Of a stretch of 14,821 bases of DNA, positions 1 through 7,147 are shown in pieces. A program made the translations under genes and the position numbers. Below the pieces are notes generated by a model. The model was not told where the DNA came from and ran no database searches. It saw only the letters and a program-made list of their open reading frames with translations. Position 1 is the stretch's first letter. The number at the start of each line of letters is the position of its first letter. Origin of the DNA: CAISDH01 sp964398805 (GTDB taxonomy: Archaea > Micrarchaeota > Micrarchaeia > Micrarchaeales > Micrarchaeaceae); assembly GCA_964398805.1 (NCBI GenBank), contig CAYNNI010000028.1, positions 1 through 14,821 of the forward strand. The letters are read 5' to 3'.

Positions 1-2
1 GA

Positions 3-602
3 GAATATGCAGTCTTGAAAGAGCTGAATAAGAATGGCCGAGTTGAATTTTCCGAGATAGACGAGAAATACGGATTCGATACTGGCAGAGCACAGTATTC
101 CTACCATAGACTTAAAGAAAAGGAACTCTTGGAACGAGTGACACTGACCATGCGCAACAGTTCCATAAAGTATATCGCAATTATTCTTGCCTGTGTAGTT
201 GATGAAGAAACATTTAGAAAACGCAGAAACAAATTACTTCAGAATATGATAGAGGATACCAGCAGAGCAGTAAACAAATACTTGCTAGTCAGCGATATGG
301 AAACGCCTGACGGCGCAATGTTTTATCTGCCAGTATTTGAATATGATGATTTGAATGGGGTAGTTGAGGACCTTGGCGGCTTGGACCTCGGAATGAAGTT
401 CGCAACGCTTTCTGCTACAAATATTCTGGTGGGTGATTTGTGCTTCAGGCGTTTTGACAACGCACACTCTATACAGCAGTCAATACTTGAAAAACAGTAT
501 GGTGTAGAGGTTGTGGAAAAAATAGATTACGACGAGACGGGTAGATTTAGAAAAGAACAGCAATACCACGTAGACATACGTGGACTACCCAAGGAAGGAT
601 AG
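3..602 (+). CDS. Winged-helix regulator-like protein, 5' end outside the window
   Basis: The reading frame is open to the left edge, so the true start is probably outside the window. The first possible internal start is a TTG at 15. From there 195 residues follow; the first 40 or so (RVEFSEIDEKYGFDTGRAQ, then YSYHRLKEKELLERV) look like a helix-turn-helix or winged-helix DNA-binding domain. An alpha/beta region follows from about residue 50, starting with the hydrophobic strand KYIAIILACVVD. A small HTH followed by an alpha/beta domain recalls Lrp/AsnC-type regulators, but I cannot confirm the family. No membrane segment is visible. The DNA is clearly more AT-rich than everything to its right, which suggests a different origin or looser codon selection. 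It converges on the small minus-strand ORF at 618-857 with a 15-base gap. That this is a real gene is fairly sure; the function is tentative. Confidence 0.65.
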   Translation, partial: EYAVLKELNKNGRVEFSEIDEKYGFDTGRAQYSYHRLKEKELLERVTLTMRNSSIKYIAIILACVVDEETFRKRRNKLLQNMIEDTSRAVNKYLLVSDMETPDGAMFYLPVFEYDDLNGVVEDLGGLDLGMKFATLSATNILVGDLCFRRFDNAHSIQQSILEKQYGVEVVEKIDYDETGRFRKEQQYHVDIRGLPKEG

Positions 603-617
603 ACGGATTCCGAGCAA

Positions 618-857
618 TTACTGAAACAGTGCTTTTGAGAGAACTTTTGGTATCTTTACGTTGCCGTAATAGTCGTCCCTGAACCTGGTCTTGCTCCTGT
701 TTAACACTGCCCTTGGACAATGGTCTCCAGGACTGCCGCTTGCAACAAAGACCGTCAGACCTTTGTTGGCATGCAGCATACCTTTCGCTCTCATGTTTTC
801 ATCTTTCCCGAATAGGATTTTATGCAAAGCCTTAAATTCTCTTCCTTGGAGTTTCAC
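618..857 (-). CDS. Small hypothetical protein (79 aa), possibly leaderless
   Basis: I do not recognise this protein. It begins with a GTG at 857 and encodes 79 residues rich in Lys and Arg, so it is basic and soluble-looking with no signal peptide or membrane span. The C-terminal half (RSKTRFRDDYYGNVKIPKVL) has an ordinary protein composition. The best argument that it is real is outside the frame: a TATA-like CTATAAAGG at 882-890 is centred about 29 bases upstream of the GTG. Transcription would then start at or within about 3 bases of the start codon, as in leaderless archaeal genes. It follows the end of the DP2 gene on the same strand, 53 bases away. It could instead be a chance ORF or a decayed fragment of a larger gene. 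Confidence 0.45.
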   Translation of the reverse strand: MKLQGREFKALHKILFGKDENMRAKGMLHANKGLTVFVASGSPGDHCPRAVLNRSKTRFRDDYYGNVKIPKVLSKALFQ

Positions 858-881
858 GATTGACGTATATGTGCCGGAATT

Positions 882-890
882 CCTTTATAG
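882..890 (-). promoter_or_regulatory. TATA box for the 79-aa ORF
   Basis: On the minus strand this reads CTATAAAGG. Its centre lies about 29 bases from the GTG at 857, which fits the archaeal TATA-to-start distance and predicts a leaderless transcript. It was placed by eye; no expression evidence is available. Confidence 0.45.
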
Positions 891-910
891 GACTGCGGGA
901 GGGAGGGCCG

Positions 911-3900
911 CTACATGAACTTGGCGAGGTTGAACTGCTTGGTGTGGGATTCCTCGCTTCCTGCCGCGCCGAAGACGTTCGCTATCTCCTCCTTGACGAG
1001 CATGAGCCTCTGCTTGATGTAGGGCTCGAGGTCGTACCTGTTGGCGAGGTCCATCGCCATGCCGAGGTACTTCTCGATGCTGCCCTTCGAGACTGTGAGC
1101 ACGAGCTTGCCGGCACAGCGGGTGCACTTGCCTATCAGGGGCACTCTCCTGTACTTCGCGTTGCAGGATATGCAGCGGAAGCCCTGCTTCGAGAAAAGGT
1201 GCATGTTGCCTATCAGGTCCGGTATGAAGTGGCTCAGGATCAGCCTCTTAGCAACGTCCTGCCTGTCCACGGTGTACAGCCGGTCTATGAGGCCGAACTC
1301 GAGGTCTACCTTCTCCTTCATCGTCTCCAGCCTGGTGTAAATGCTCTTCTTCGGCGACGCGGCCACTGCGTTGACGCTGCTCCCGTGGGTGAATAGCAGG
1401 TTGCTGTACTCCTTGCCGCTGCCGAGCCTGCTGCCCACGAGCTCTACCTGGGCATCCGCGGGCGAGGCGTACTCCAGGGTCTTGTTGTAGAAGTCCAGGC
1501 CGTAGCGGGACGTGACCTCCATGTCGTGCACCTCGTCATCGACCTCCTTCGGGTCTATCTTCAGCACTAGCACGAGCGGCGCGTCCATCGTGCCGCCTAT
1601 TGTAGTAGGAAGGAACCTCCTGGAGAAGTTGACCAGCGCGTCCATCAGAAGCATGACAGTGTCCTCGTCTCCGTCGCAGTTGCGCCTGCGCGCGCTTATG
1701 ACGTACGGGTGCGCGAAGCCCACGTTCGCGTCGGTGAAGCCTATGACCCTGCAGAGTATGCCCGCCGAGGTGTGCGGCGACAGCGTGACCACCAGCTGGC
1801 CGATCAGGTCGTCGGCGTGCTGCGCGCTGTAGAACGGCTGCAGCCCGTACATCCTCTCCAGCAGCTCGTCCACGAACGCCGAGACCTTCAGGAGGTACCC
1901 CGCGCCGTTCCTATTGAGCACCACGTCCTGGTGCATCAGCTCGACAAGCTGCGTGTCGTCCTTCAGCTCGTTGCCGAGGTAGTCTGTGGCGTAGCCCAGG
2001 GCCTTCAGCCTCTCCACGCCCACGCCTATCTCCTTGGGATAGAAGTGCGTAAGCGGCGCGTCGGTAGCGTCGAACCTCGCTGTGCCGTCCTTGTAGGCGA
2101 AGACGTTGTGCGTGGCACGCAGGATGCCCTTCTCCATCGACTCCGGTATGCGGTCCTTGCTGATCAGGCCCTTCACGCCCTTGAGACCCTTAGGCAGCGC
2201 GTGCATGCCGAGGGACTCCATGGCGCTGTCCAGCAGCTCGGCAACGTCGACCATCCTGAGCTTGCTTGAGGCTGTCTTGCCTCCGCAGGACTCGCACGTG
2301 TCGCCTGCAGATTTCTTGCCGCAGTTGATGCACGTGTGCTCCAGCGCGGCGCGCGCGCCGTGCTTCTTGCAGAACGGCAGGCATATGGCCTCGTTGCCCA
2401 CTGTGCAGCGGTAGTTCGCTATGTCTATCTCCGCGCCGCGGTTGCCTATCTTGCGCTTCTCGACGTTGTAGAGCTTGAACAGGCTCCTGTCGTTGCCGCC
2501 GTGGCTGCCCAGCGGGAACAGGGCGTGCGGCGCCGGCTGCATGCGGCGCTCCTTCGCCTTCTCCGGCCTGCCTATCCTGCCGCCTATCCTGGTCGAGCGC
2601 TGCATTATCGTGAAGGGCGCGAGCGCGTTCGCTATCTCCAGCGGAGGCTTGTCGGCGTAAGCCGCGATGTCGGCGTCGATGAGTGCGGCGTCCTTGAGAA
2701 AGCCCATTGACGCGAGCAGGCACTGCGCGTGGTCCCCTGTCACAACAAGGTCGGACGCTCCCTCCTTGTGGGGGACGCACAGCCTCTCTAGCGTGAGCAC
2801 CAGCGACTCGGTCTTCGGAATGGAAAGGCGCGCCACGCCGAACAGGCCTTCGCCGCCCCTTTCGACGCTGGCGCTGCGCAGGGCCTTCGCCAGCTCTATG
2901 ATGCCCTGCGCGGAGCCCTCTGCGTAATCGTAGATGAACTGCGGGTGCATGGGCACGCCGTACTTCTCGGAAAGACCGAAGGCGTCCTTGAAGGATGGCG
3001 AAGCCGGAGCCTCTCCGGAGTAGCCCTTGCCCATCAGCTGCTCGAGCCAGAACTCCTCCACGTAGCTTGTCGGAAGCAGCGGCGCGTTGCTCTTCTTGAA
3101 GTCGCCGTACGTCACCAGTATGTCTCCAAGGGCTATGACCTTCGCGACCTGGCCCTTGAGCTCCTTTGCGCGCGCAGGGTCGTCCACGCGCAGCGCCTCG
3201 CCGTCATTCAGCTTGACGAACGGGCCCTCTATGCTGTCGATCGGCAGCGCCACGCAGCCCTTGCCTGGCTTCTCTATCCTGAGCTGGGTGCCGCATGCGA
3301 TGAACTCGTCGAGGAGTATCATGCTCGCCGGGCTGAAGCCCTTCGCTGCTATGCCTGTGAACCTAGACCTGCCGTACCTCAGCCTGAAGCCTCCGCGGGC
3401 GCCAGGATAAGCCAGTATAGGCCTGCCCGCAACGAGCTCCTGCAGGAACTCGGCCGTGTCGTGCGCGTCCGGCTGCGCGGATGTCGGCTTCGTGGCCTTT
3501 ATGAAGTTGTTTAGCCAGCTCCAGTCAAGGCCGTTGCTCTTGGTGTGCTTCAGCACGCTCTTCGCCTTCTGCACAATGCTGCTGACTACGAGGGCCATGC
3601 CTCCCCGGAGCCTGTTGCTGAGCACCTGCTCCTTGCCGTTGGCATCGAGCCTCTTGAGGTTCCTGTGCACGCTCACCTCGAGGTCCTCGGTCGGCAGGCC
3701 GTCTATGCACACCGGGCAGTTCTCTATCAGGAGCCGTATGTCGGAGTCGCTCGGCAGGTACTGCATGTGTATCCTGCTGTGGTAGAGAGGAATCTCCTCT
3801 ATGTAGCGCTCTATCTCGGTCTGCTGCGCACGGTAGTCGCCTATGCCCAGCAATTTCCTCGCCTGGGACGCGAACGCGACCGAAAGCGCGACGCTGGTCC

Positions 3901-4348
3901 CGCCCGCGCTCCTTATCGGGCCCGCGTATACAACTGCGATGTAGTCTCCGCCCTCGGGGCTCTTGTGGACCTCGACGCGCTGTATGCCCTCCGTTGGCGC
4001 GACCACCACGCCTTCTGTGAGTATGGCGAGTCCCACGCGCACCGCGAGGGTCAGGCGCTTCTCGGTGCCGAGCGAGGCGAACCTCTCGTTGGTGCATATC
4101 TCCTTTGAGATGCCGAACGCTAGGGCCTCCCTGCTTGCCACGCCAGTCTGGGACCTTATTATCTCCGCGAGGCCGGTGACGCCTATTATGCCCTCGACTC
4201 TCGAGGCCAGGTCGGGCGCAGGCACGGCCTCCACGAAGCTCTCGGGATCGTAGCCGCGCGAGCGCGCCTGCTGCGCTATCGCGAAGGCCTTGCTGAAATC
4301 CTTTTGCAGGCACTCGAGATAATCCTGGAAGTACAACCCATCACCCAT
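911..4348 (-). CDS. polC: DNA polymerase D large subunit DP2
   Basis: This is the catalytic subunit of the archaeal D-family replicative DNA polymerase, partner of DP1. It has 1145 residues and starts with MGDGLYFQDYLECL, a typical family start. The signature NCDGDED sits at residues 890-896; by family knowledge Asp892 and Asp894 bind the catalytic metals in the double-psi beta-barrel active site. Two Cys4 zinc sites are visible: C673/C676 with C685/C688, and C1059/C1062 with C1075/C1078. The last residues, KQFNLAKFM, match a PCNA-interacting (PIP) box with Q1138, L1141 and F1144, where a C-terminal PIP is known in this family. There is no intein, although several archaeal DP2 genes carry one. 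The ATG overlaps the end of the DP1 gene by 8 bases, so the two subunits are probably translationally coupled. The identification is near certain. Confidence 0.98.
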   Translation of the reverse strand: MGDGLYFQDYLECLQKDFSKAFAIAQQARSRGYDPESFVEAVPAPDLASRVEGIIGVTGLAEIIRSQTGVASREALAFGISKEICTNERFASLGTEKRLTLAVRVGLAILTEGVVVAPTEGIQRVEVHKSPEGGDYIAVVYAGPIRSAGGTSVALSVAFASQARKLLGIGDYRAQQTEIERYIEEIPLYHSRIHMQYLPSDSDIRLLIENCPVCIDGLPTEDLEVSVHRNLKRLDANGKEQVLSNRLRGGMALVVSSIVQKAKSVLKHTKSNGLDWSWLNNFIKATKPTSAQPDAHDTAEFLQELVAGRPILAYPGARGGFRLRYGRSRFTGIAAKGFSPASMILLDEFIACGTQLRIEKPGKGCVALPIDSIEGPFVKLNDGEALRVDDPARAKELKGQVAKVIALGDILVTYGDFKKSNAPLLPTSYVEEFWLEQLMGKGYSGEAPASPSFKDAFGLSEKYGVPMHPQFIYDYAEGSAQGIIELAKALRSASVERGGEGLFGVARLSIPKTESLVLTLERLCVPHKEGASDLVVTGDHAQCLLASMGFLKDAALIDADIAAYADKPPLEIANALAPFTIMQRSTRIGGRIGRPEKAKERRMQPAPHALFPLGSHGGNDRSLFKLYNVEKRKIGNRGAEIDIANYRCTVGNEAICLPFCKKHGARAALEHTCINCGKKSAGDTCESCGGKTASSKLRMVDVAELLDSAMESLGMHALPKGLKGVKGLISKDRIPESMEKGILRATHNVFAYKDGTARFDATDAPLTHFYPKEIGVGVERLKALGYATDYLGNELKDDTQLVELMHQDVVLNRNGAGYLLKVSAFVDELLERMYGLQPFYSAQHADDLIGQLVVTLSPHTSAGILCRVIGFTDANVGFAHPYVISARRRNCDGDEDTVMLLMDALVNFSRRFLPTTIGGTMDAPLVLVLKIDPKEVDDEVHDMEVTSRYGLDFYNKTLEYASPADAQVELVGSRLGSGKEYSNLLFTHGSSVNAVAASPKKSIYTRLETMKEKVDLEFGLIDRLYTVDRQDVAKRLILSHFIPDLIGNMHLFSKQGFRCISCNAKYRRVPLIGKCTRCAGKLVLTVSKGSIEKYLGMAMDLANRYDLEPYIKQRLMLVKEEIANVFGAAGSEESHTKQFNLAKFM

Positions 4349-5840
4349 TGAAGTTTATCGTGGTGAAGCCGCCCCTAGCGGCCTCGTAGACGCTGACCAT
4401 GCACGGCGTCGGCATGTGCCCGAGCGTGACCTGGTAGTCTGTCCTGTCCTGCCATGTGCCGCTGTTGACCACCTCTACGCCGTGGTAGTTCGTTATGCCG
4501 TTCCTGTGCAGGTGGCCCATGTTGAGTATGTCCGGCACCTTGTCTATGACAAGGCCGTCGTTCCTGCCCGGCATGATGGCGTTGTAGCCGTATATCGGGG
4601 AGAGGTGCCGCCGGCGCAGCAGCTCGGTCATCGCCTTCTCGGGATATGCGTAGCTCAGCCCCGGCACTGCGCTTATCATAGAGTCTAGCGAGGTGCCGTG
4701 GTATGCTAGAATATCTATGCCTTGCAGCGTCATGAAGCAGGGGTTGGGGACGAAATGCACGTTGTCGCTGGAGAAGCCTGCGAGCATGTTCTTGGCTATG
4801 CTGGGCTGGGGCTGCGCGCTCTGCACCGCGTCGTGGTTCCCTGGCAGGACGAATACGTGTATGTACGGCGGTATGCCGCCTATCATGTTGAGGAACATCT
4901 TGTACTGCGTGTAGACGTCTGGCACAGCGAGGTCCTGGTCCTGATGCGGGTAGACGCCTATGCCGTCAACGACGTCGCCTGCCAGCACCACGTACTTTAC
5001 CTTGCCCGCGAGATCCCGCCTGGATTCCACCCCGCCGTTGAGCCAGCTTATGAACTTCAGGAAATTGTCGCCCAGGAACAGCTTGCTTCCCACGTGAACG
5101 TCGGATATGAAAGCTATGGCAATGTCGTCCTCGACGTGCTTCTTCACCTTTATCGGCACATCCGGCCAGACTATGGAGCTCACCAGTATGAACGGTCCGG
5201 ATATCTTTCCGCGCACCGCGATGACCTCATCTGTCACAATCCCGTTCGCGAGCTCGAAGAGCTCCACAGCCGCGACAGACGAGCCCTTCATGAATATCAG
5301 CTTCGCGCTCGCGGTCTCGTCCTCGATCTCTACGAGGATGTTGCCGTTCTTGGTGGTGAACTTGTTCGTGACTATGCCGAGAGCGGTCACGTCCCTGCCG
5401 TTCGTGTAGGTGCCGAGGCCGTCCAGGCTGGGGACCAGCCTCGGAAGGCTGCTCCTGCTCTCGAGCATCAGGCGCAGCTTCCTTAGCCTGTCGCGGAAGT
5501 AGGAGACGAAGCTGCCCACTGTGCCGTCCGATGCCTCCTCCGGCGACGCCTCGATGCGGTAGTTCGCGTCGATGTCAGAGGCAACGGGCCTGAAGCCCGC
5601 CTCGCGCACGACCTCGACAGCAGCAGGTGTCTTGTCGAGCTCAAGCTCCTTAATCACGTTGGCGAGCTCTTCCTTTCCGACAATCTTCTGCGCGGCTTCT
5701 CCGCTGTGGCGTTCCACCAGCCTGGCGGCGATCCCGTCCACGCTGGCCTCGTCGATGAGAAGAGATTCCGTGACCGCGCTGAGGAGTATGCCCGCCTTCG
5801 CGAGCTTCGCCACCAGCTCCTTGAGCGCGGAGCCCTCCAT
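4341..5840 (-). CDS. polB: DNA polymerase D small subunit DP1 (3'-5' exonuclease)
   Basis: DP1 is the proofreading subunit of PolD, with an Mre11-like calcineurin-type phosphoesterase fold. Using the ATG at 5840 it has 499 residues. An OB-fold region spans about 150-235. The phosphoesterase motifs are all intact: D247-x-H249 in ISDVHVG, GD289VVD, GNH337D, H381 in LAYHGTS, and GH443LH445. It should therefore be an active nuclease, unlike the inactivated eukaryotic B-subunits. The N-terminal region is short compared with Thermococcales DP1. I prefer the ATG at 5840 over a TTG at 5849, because AGGA at 5850-5853 stands 9 bases from the ATG but directly abuts the TTG. The gene follows the UPF0147 stop by one base and overlaps DP2 by 8 bases, so all three are one transcript. 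Confidence 0.97.
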   Translation of the reverse strand: MEGSALKELVAKLAKAGILLSAVTESLLIDEASVDGIAARLVERHSGEAAQKIVGKEELANVIKELELDKTPAAVEVVREAGFRPVASDIDANYRIEASPEEASDGTVGSFVSYFRDRLRKLRLMLESRSSLPRLVPSLDGLGTYTNGRDVTALGIVTNKFTTKNGNILVEIEDETASAKLIFMKGSSVAAVELFELANGIVTDEVIAVRGKISGPFILVSSIVWPDVPIKVKKHVEDDIAIAFISDVHVGSKLFLGDNFLKFISWLNGGVESRRDLAGKVKYVVLAGDVVDGIGVYPHQDQDLAVPDVYTQYKMFLNMIGGIPPYIHVFVLPGNHDAVQSAQPQPSIAKNMLAGFSSDNVHFVPNPCFMTLQGIDILAYHGTSLDSMISAVPGLSYAYPEKAMTELLRRRHLSPIYGYNAIMPGRNDGLVIDKVPDILNMGHLHRNGITNYHGVEVVNSGTWQDRTDYQVTLGHMPTPCMVSVYEAARGGFTTINFNG

Positions 5841-5841
5841 G

Positions 5842-6111
5842 CTAATCAATCCTTATGGATTCGAGCATGCTCAGTATGTTCCACACGGCGGTCCTCGCCT
5901 GCGGGGGCAGGTTTATGTCGTTTGTGACCGCGTCGATGCTGTATATAGCGCCGGATATCCTGACGATGTAGTCGTCCCTGGTGTTGAGCTTCGCCTTCGC
6001 CTCGGAGATTGCGCTCCTGACGTTCCTCGGAACGCTGGTGTCGTTCACAAGCATCTCCATCTGCTTGGTTATCTGCGCCATTGCCTCTATCATGCTGGCT
6101 TCGTCTTTCAT
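5842..6111 (-). CDS. UPF0147 family protein
   Basis: This is a small helical protein of 89 residues with the hallmarks of UPF0147, an archaeal family of unknown function: VNDTSVPRNVRSAISEAK in the middle and LPPQARTAVWNILSMLE near the end. No membrane segment or catalytic motif is visible. I place the start at the ATG at 6111 (MKDEASMIEAM) rather than at the upstream ATG at 6132. The sequence GGGGGTGA at 6116-6123 makes a good Shine-Dalgarno site 4 bases before it, and the family length is then normal. It is the first gene of the PolD operon, only one base from the DP1 ATG, with a TATA-like box about 50 bases upstream. Its position suggests, without proving, a link to replication. Confidence 0.88.
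   Translation of the reverse strand: MKDEASMIEAMAQITKQMEMLVNDTSVPRNVRSAISEAKAKLNTRDDYIVRISGAIYSIDAVTNDINLPPQARTAVWNILSMLESIRID
5850..5853 (-). promoter_or_regulatory. Shine-Dalgarno AGGA deciding the DP1 start
   Basis: The minus strand reads AGGA, nine bases, then ATG at 5840. The competing TTG at 5849 would leave no spacing at all. The site lies inside the last codons of the UPF0147 gene, so ribosomes finishing that gene end next to the DP1 start. Confidence 0.55.
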
Positions 6112-6157
6112 GAGTTCACCCCCGAATATCAAGTAGAATTATGATTTAGCGATGAAG

Positions 6158-6167
6158 CTATTTATAT
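6158..6167 (-). promoter_or_regulatory. TATA box of the UPF0147-DP1-DP2 operon
   Basis: The minus strand reads ATATAAATAG here, within a wider AT-rich tract at 6154-6173. Transcription would begin near 6135, giving a leader of about 24 bases that contains the GGGGGTGA ribosome-binding site. The box overlaps the last codons of the upstream transporter gene, so the operon can be expressed separately from it. Confidence 0.6.
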
Positions 6168-7088
6168 GTTTATATGCAGCACCGTCCTCGTGTACGCGCC
6201 GATGGCGATGGTCACCACCACGGCGCCCAGCGACACCGCCAGCGTCTTTGCCACGCTCCTTGTGATTCTCACATCGCTCACTATGGCCATGAGCGCGGAC
6301 ACGGCCGTGAGCACGAGCACGGTGATGAGCGTGGAGAGGAGTATGCCGGGGTAGCTGCCGATTCCGAAGGCGAACGGCGCTATCGGGAATAGCGCTCCCA
6401 GGAAGTAGAACGCGCCCACGTAGTACGCGGACTTTTTCGCGGACCTGCCGGACGGGCCTTTCTTGGTGTCCAGCCTTTCCTCATAATTTGTCGCGAGGTA
6501 CGCTCCGGCGGACATCGACAGCGTGCCTGACACCGCCACTATGAAGCCCGCGAGGAACACCAGCGAGGCAGCCTGCAGGGCTGCGCCCAGCCCGGTCGCG
6601 GCAGCTAGCACCTCCACAAGGCCGTCGTTCATCCCGAACGTGACGTCCCGTATGTTGTTCAGCACGCTGCCGTGCGCTATCACCCGCGCCCCCAGCGGGC
6701 GCTCGTTCTCGTCCTCGGCGCGCCTGATGCGCTCTATCGTCGAGAGCTCGCTTCTTGTGATGCCGCCTTTCGAGAGGTCGCGGTCGAAACGCGCATACAC
6801 ATCCAATTCCATGCGCTCGAGTATCTTTACAGTGAGCGCCACCCCTGCGAGCCTGCGCAGGGCAAGTACGGCGGACGCCGCAAAACGCGCATGCGCAGGC
6901 CTGGTCTGTGCCTGCCCTTTCAGCAGCTTCTGCCACTCGGCCGCGTGCGCGCGCTCCATCTCGGAAAGGCTGAGAAGTATCCGCTTCAGCTCGGGGTCGC
7001 GCTCCGCGGCGCCCAGGCGGCCGAAGACCTGCTCGTGGAACAGCTCCTGGTTGCGCATCGTCGTGAGCATGCCCTGCTTGCCGCTCAT
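6162..7088 (-). CDS. VIT1/CCC1-family iron/manganese transporter with N-terminal ferritin-like domain
   Basis: The protein has 308 residues in two parts. Residues about 8-135 are helical and resemble the rubrerythrin/ferritin-like domain: Glu15 in ELFHEQ, then E45-R-A-H48 matching ExxH, then acidic helices around 91-104 and 118-130. Residues about 140-308 form a VIT1/CCC1 membrane domain beginning RDVTFGMNDGLVEVLAAATG, with about five membrane spans. The architecture parallels the bacterial membrane-bound ferritin MbfA. The likely role is export or storage of ferrous iron or manganese. A second full ExxH motif is not obvious (EDENER at about 125-130), so the di-iron centre may be incomplete. 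The start at 7088 has a weak TATA about 30 bases upstream. It is separated by about 60 bases from the membrane-protein gene upstream. Confidence 0.9.
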   Translation of the reverse strand: MSGKQGMLTTMRNQELFHEQVFGRLGAAERDPELKRILLSLSEMERAHAAEWQKLLKGQAQTRPAHARFAASAVLALRRLAGVALTVKILERMELDVYARFDRDLSKGGITRSELSTIERIRRAEDENERPLGARVIAHGSVLNNIRDVTFGMNDGLVEVLAAATGLGAALQAASLVFLAGFIVAVSGTLSMSAGAYLATNYEERLDTKKGPSGRSAKKSAYYVGAFYFLGALFPIAPFAFGIGSYPGILLSTLITVLVLTAVSALMAIVSDVRITRSVAKTLAVSLGAVVVTIAIGAYTRTVLHINI

Positions 7089-7113
7089 ACTACCGCATCT
7101 GCCTTCTCAACAA

Positions 7114-7124
7114 AGGATTAATAG
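7114..7124 (-). promoter_or_regulatory. Possible TATA box for the VIT-family transporter
   Basis: The minus strand reads CCTATTAATCC. Its centre is about 31 bases from the ATG at 7088, which would give a leader of only a few bases. The match to an archaeal TATA box is weak. Confidence 0.3.
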
Positions 7125-7147
7125 GATTGCACAATGCGCCGAGGAGC

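Noticed and set aside
860..1396. Plus-strand frames opposite DP2, DP1 and other genes, such as 860-1396, 4722-5486 and 7127-7939
   Set aside because: All are shadows caused by the GC-rich codon pattern of well-identified minus-strand genes. They lack start signals and domain content.
911..4348. Intein within DP2
   Set aside because: The protein is 1145 residues with no HINT-type blocks, and NCDGDED is uninterrupted.
5842..5849. TTG at 5849 as the DP1 start
   Set aside because: It would abut its Shine-Dalgarno sequence with no spacing. The ATG at 5840 has normal spacing.
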